A stretch of DNA of 64,000 bases. Origin: Anabas testudineus. Lineage: Eukaryota; Chordata; Actinopteri; Anabantiformes; Anabantidae. A program made the position numbers and the translations under genes. The stretch covers positions 22,380,833 to 22,444,832 of the forward strand of contig NC_046614.1 in the NCBI RefSeq assembly GCF_900324465.2, read 5' to 3'. The notes below the pieces were generated by a model. It saw nothing but the letters and a program-made list of their open reading frames with translations, ran no database searches and was not told the DNA's origin. Positions 61,167-64,000 of the stretch are shown in pieces (within the stretch, counting starts at the first letter, position 1; every line of letters begins with the position of its first letter).

Positions 61167-64000
61167 TACATTAAGGATTGGCTGATTGTGATGTTGTTGA
61201 TCTGGAAAACAAACCTTATACCTTATTCCTTATTCTTAACCTCTTTTTTTAGCAGTCTGTACAGGAATGGATTGTCCTTCTAAGCATCCTTCCTCAGCAG
61301 CACACAGGTGAGAGCGACTGCATCATCCAGAGGGAAGGACAGGAAAAGCTGCGAGGCCTCGGCTGACTGTCATTTGTGTCTTTGAGGCTGACGAGAGAAT
61401 TAGTGTATGTTAGCTCACAACCAGCATCAACATATGAAAACCCCAAATAAGTTGAGAGTATATAAAATAAAACCCAACTTTATTATATTAATTATAATTA
61501 CAATCCAACTTTACTAGAAACTGGGTTTGTACAAACCGGGTCATCACAGTAGAGAGATATTCTAAACCTCTGTCAGGATATAAGTGACCATCCCACAGAG
61601 CTCTTTTAACCTTTTCGACCTGATGAATATGTTGTTGCTGCTGTCAGCACCGACATATACAGTGCATGCTGCATTTCAGGATCTAATATCTGGTCATATG
61701 ATCACTGCACATTAATTTCTTTTTAAAGGACCATCTACAACATCTACAGCCTGTGTAATAGTGCAAAACGTGGGTGGATGATTTGTTTTTAACATATTGT
61801 ACCTTTAATCTTAACTACATGTGTCTCTCTTTAACTTTTAACTTGATCCAATAGCTCAAATTAAACTGTGGCTCTTGGGTGGTGGACGTGGTGGTGGGGT
61901 CTCTTTTTCAGACAGACCTGGTAACAGCATTTTACACTTTCAAAAGTGTCACTTCCACTTTTACCACATTAGAAGGTAAGAGAGAGACTTTATCAAACTA
62001 CCACTGCCTCTAACATTACGTTAACACAGAAAGTGTCTGTTTAGTGAGAAGCATCGACTAGTTTCCAGCTTCATAGTAAAAATGTTTGATGATTGCATTG
62101 AAAAATCACTATATTGATGAAATTAGTGAAAGACTGCTGAAGTGAATGAGCTCTAGTTGCCAGATATTTTGTACTTGCTACTAGTGCGTACATATGCAGT
62201 ACACTGCCAATCCAACCTACAACAACCCAAGACTGTAAAGTTACTGTGTTTTAACTTTAGAGAATCTCCCTTTTCATTTCAGTCACAGTAACTCCATACA
62301 CTGTTCGTTGCCATGTAACAGAATAACATTTGAAATGCTGCACCACTTCCTTATAGACGGAATATATTATTGTTAGGGTTTTATACACACTAATATTAGC
62401 CTGTTATGCAACTGAAAATTCAACCGTCAGCAGCATGTGGCCAAACTGTCCATGACATCCATTCCCATCATATCTAAATCCAGCCATAGATCATAAGTTG
62501 TCTCTTTAAAAACATAGCAGATAACTTCTTAAAGATAACTTACTTAGATAACTTTAACTGTAGAGATGCTCTGGATCACCTGCTTTACTGAAACAGTTAG
62601 AGCTCAAAAGGCTGCACATTAAATGTGACCAACACCTACTCCCTACAGTGACAGAATACACTAAACAACATCTTTTTTAATGTGGCCAAGTGTGAATAAT
62701 CTCAACCTTTGTGACGAATATTATCATTAGGTGGATGTTCAACTTCAACAAATGCTTTCATGTTAAAACAAGTGATGTCTACAGTCATGGTTAATGTTTT
62801 TTTTTGGGGTAATTAAACTAAAGAATTAATCAACTAATCACAAAATAGTTTCAATTGAAAAAATCTTTTCTGTCTCTCCATATGAAAACAGGAAGAAATA
62901 CACTTAGAATACAATTTGCAGTGTCTTGGCAGAATAACCACGTCTTACTCAGTGTTGAGTAAGATAATACGCAAATAACAAAACAACATTACATTAACAA
63001 ATAAAAAAAAAATTTCACCCTAATTGAAAAATTCAAAGGTCCTGTGGCCTGTCTATAAATCAAATACTACTTTAATGTAAACCTGATGGATCTGATAAAA
63101 TATCCACTCTCTGAAGGTCAAAGATTCAAACACACACACACTTCATGTAGTGAACTCACTGACCTGGTTATACAACTGTCATGTGATGACAAAGAAGACC
63201 TTTCGTCGCCCTCCCATCTGGTGCAGGTCAGTTTTTCCAGTGCTCCAGGTAAACACTGCGGACGTGTGATCTGAGACGTTTTAACAACAGTAGGAAGTTA
63301 GCAGGACTAATTTCATTGGTAACACAGAAATGTGACTGTTGACTGACTGAATTATGGCGTTTAGGAAAAGTGATGAAGTAGATCAGATAAATTCAAACAC
63401 AAATAAAAAAAAACAAAAGAAAATAAAAACACAAATTGTTGATAAAAATGACACCTTAGCTTCCCACACAATGATCATTCCACATATCAATTTAATTTTA
63501 TTTGATGTGGTTTCTACATGTATCATATTGTATTTCTAATTTCTAATTATCCTATTATTCCGATTTACCATGAGCGTTTTTAAATCTTCATCTGTTCGCT
63601 GAAATGAGCTTCCACAGATGTGGAATTATAACCCAGTCTCAAATAAATTACGTTTATATATTTATATGCATTAATGTATGTGTGTACGTTTCAGGGGATC
63701 CTTAATACACATTGAGTTGTGTTCAGTAACATGTTCACTGACGGATGTAATTTGTTTTACGTGCAGTACAGTATCCACACTATCCAAAGTATTTTATTAT
63801 TATGTTTTGGCATTGGCAGAACTTGGTCAAGGTTAGGGAAAGAATGTGGTCAAATTTTGAAAAAGAAAATACAAAAAGACATGAATGCCTGCCTGTTCCT
63901 GGACCTGCACCCTTTCTACCCAGTCTCTACCTGATTCCCCACATTGACTGATCCTGCCCGACCTGATCCTGTTTCCTCCTGACTGTGAGTGTTTTTCCTG
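61166..64000. other. Distal intergenic region without a supported gene
   Basis: Two short exon-like segments on the + strand (61252-61308 and 61911-61975, each with acceptor and donor) are all I can point to. The remainder is AT-rich with no conserved peptide. Confidence 0.35.

Overview
The window looks like a ray-finned (teleost) fish nuclear genome. It has short multi-exon genes with GT-AG introns, long (CA)n microsatellites, AT-rich intergenic DNA, a decayed Tc1-like transposon, a DIRS-type retroelement fossil, a tRNA-derived SINE and a tandem family of intronless TRIM genes. I cannot name the species.

Layout. 1-10.1 kb (+): the 3' part of a filamin gene, 17 exons covering Ig repeats ~16-24. 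It carries an exon matching the filamin-C-specific insertion in repeat 20, so I call it flnc. 11.3-15 kb: dead repeats (Tc1-like, DIRS fossil) and a SPRY-domain scrap. 16.4 kb: an orphan CpG-rich promoter-like patch. 17.7-22.6 kb (-): two intronless RING/B-box/coiled-coil/PRY-SPRY TRIM genes that share an identical 319-bp 3' block. 24.2-25.7 kb (+): a small gene I identify as spmip1 (ATP6V1FNB), a neighbour of FLNC in human too. 27.0-36.8 kb (-): three complement C1q chain genes in the order A, C, B, as in human. 39.3-43.3 kb (-): two more TRIM genes, one with a one-base frameshift. 46.3-51.1 kb (+): a DNase I-family gene (dnase1l4-like), also with a one-base homopolymer frameshift. 54.3-56.3 kb (-) and 57.15-59.3 kb (+): tma7 and ccdc51, divergently transcribed as in human 3p21. 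59.3-64 kb: no convincing gene, with a (CA)n, an AT-rich pentanucleotide array and a perfect 20-bp-arm hairpin.

How the genes relate. C1qA, B and C assemble into the recognition molecule of the classical complement pathway. The TRIM proteins are predicted ubiquitin ligases of a family expanded in fish and often linked to antiviral defence. The others are housekeeping or structural: filamin-C crosslinks actin at Z-discs, SPMIP1 is a sperm axoneme protein, TMA7 is translation-associated and CCDC51 is a mitochondrial inner-membrane channel protein. I see no operon-like or clearly novel system. The most interesting signals are the c1qa introns whose 3' splice sites are preceded by (TG)n instead of a pyrimidine tract, the mosaic intron positions in the three C1q globular domains, the TRIM identity block, and two independent homopolymer frameshifts.
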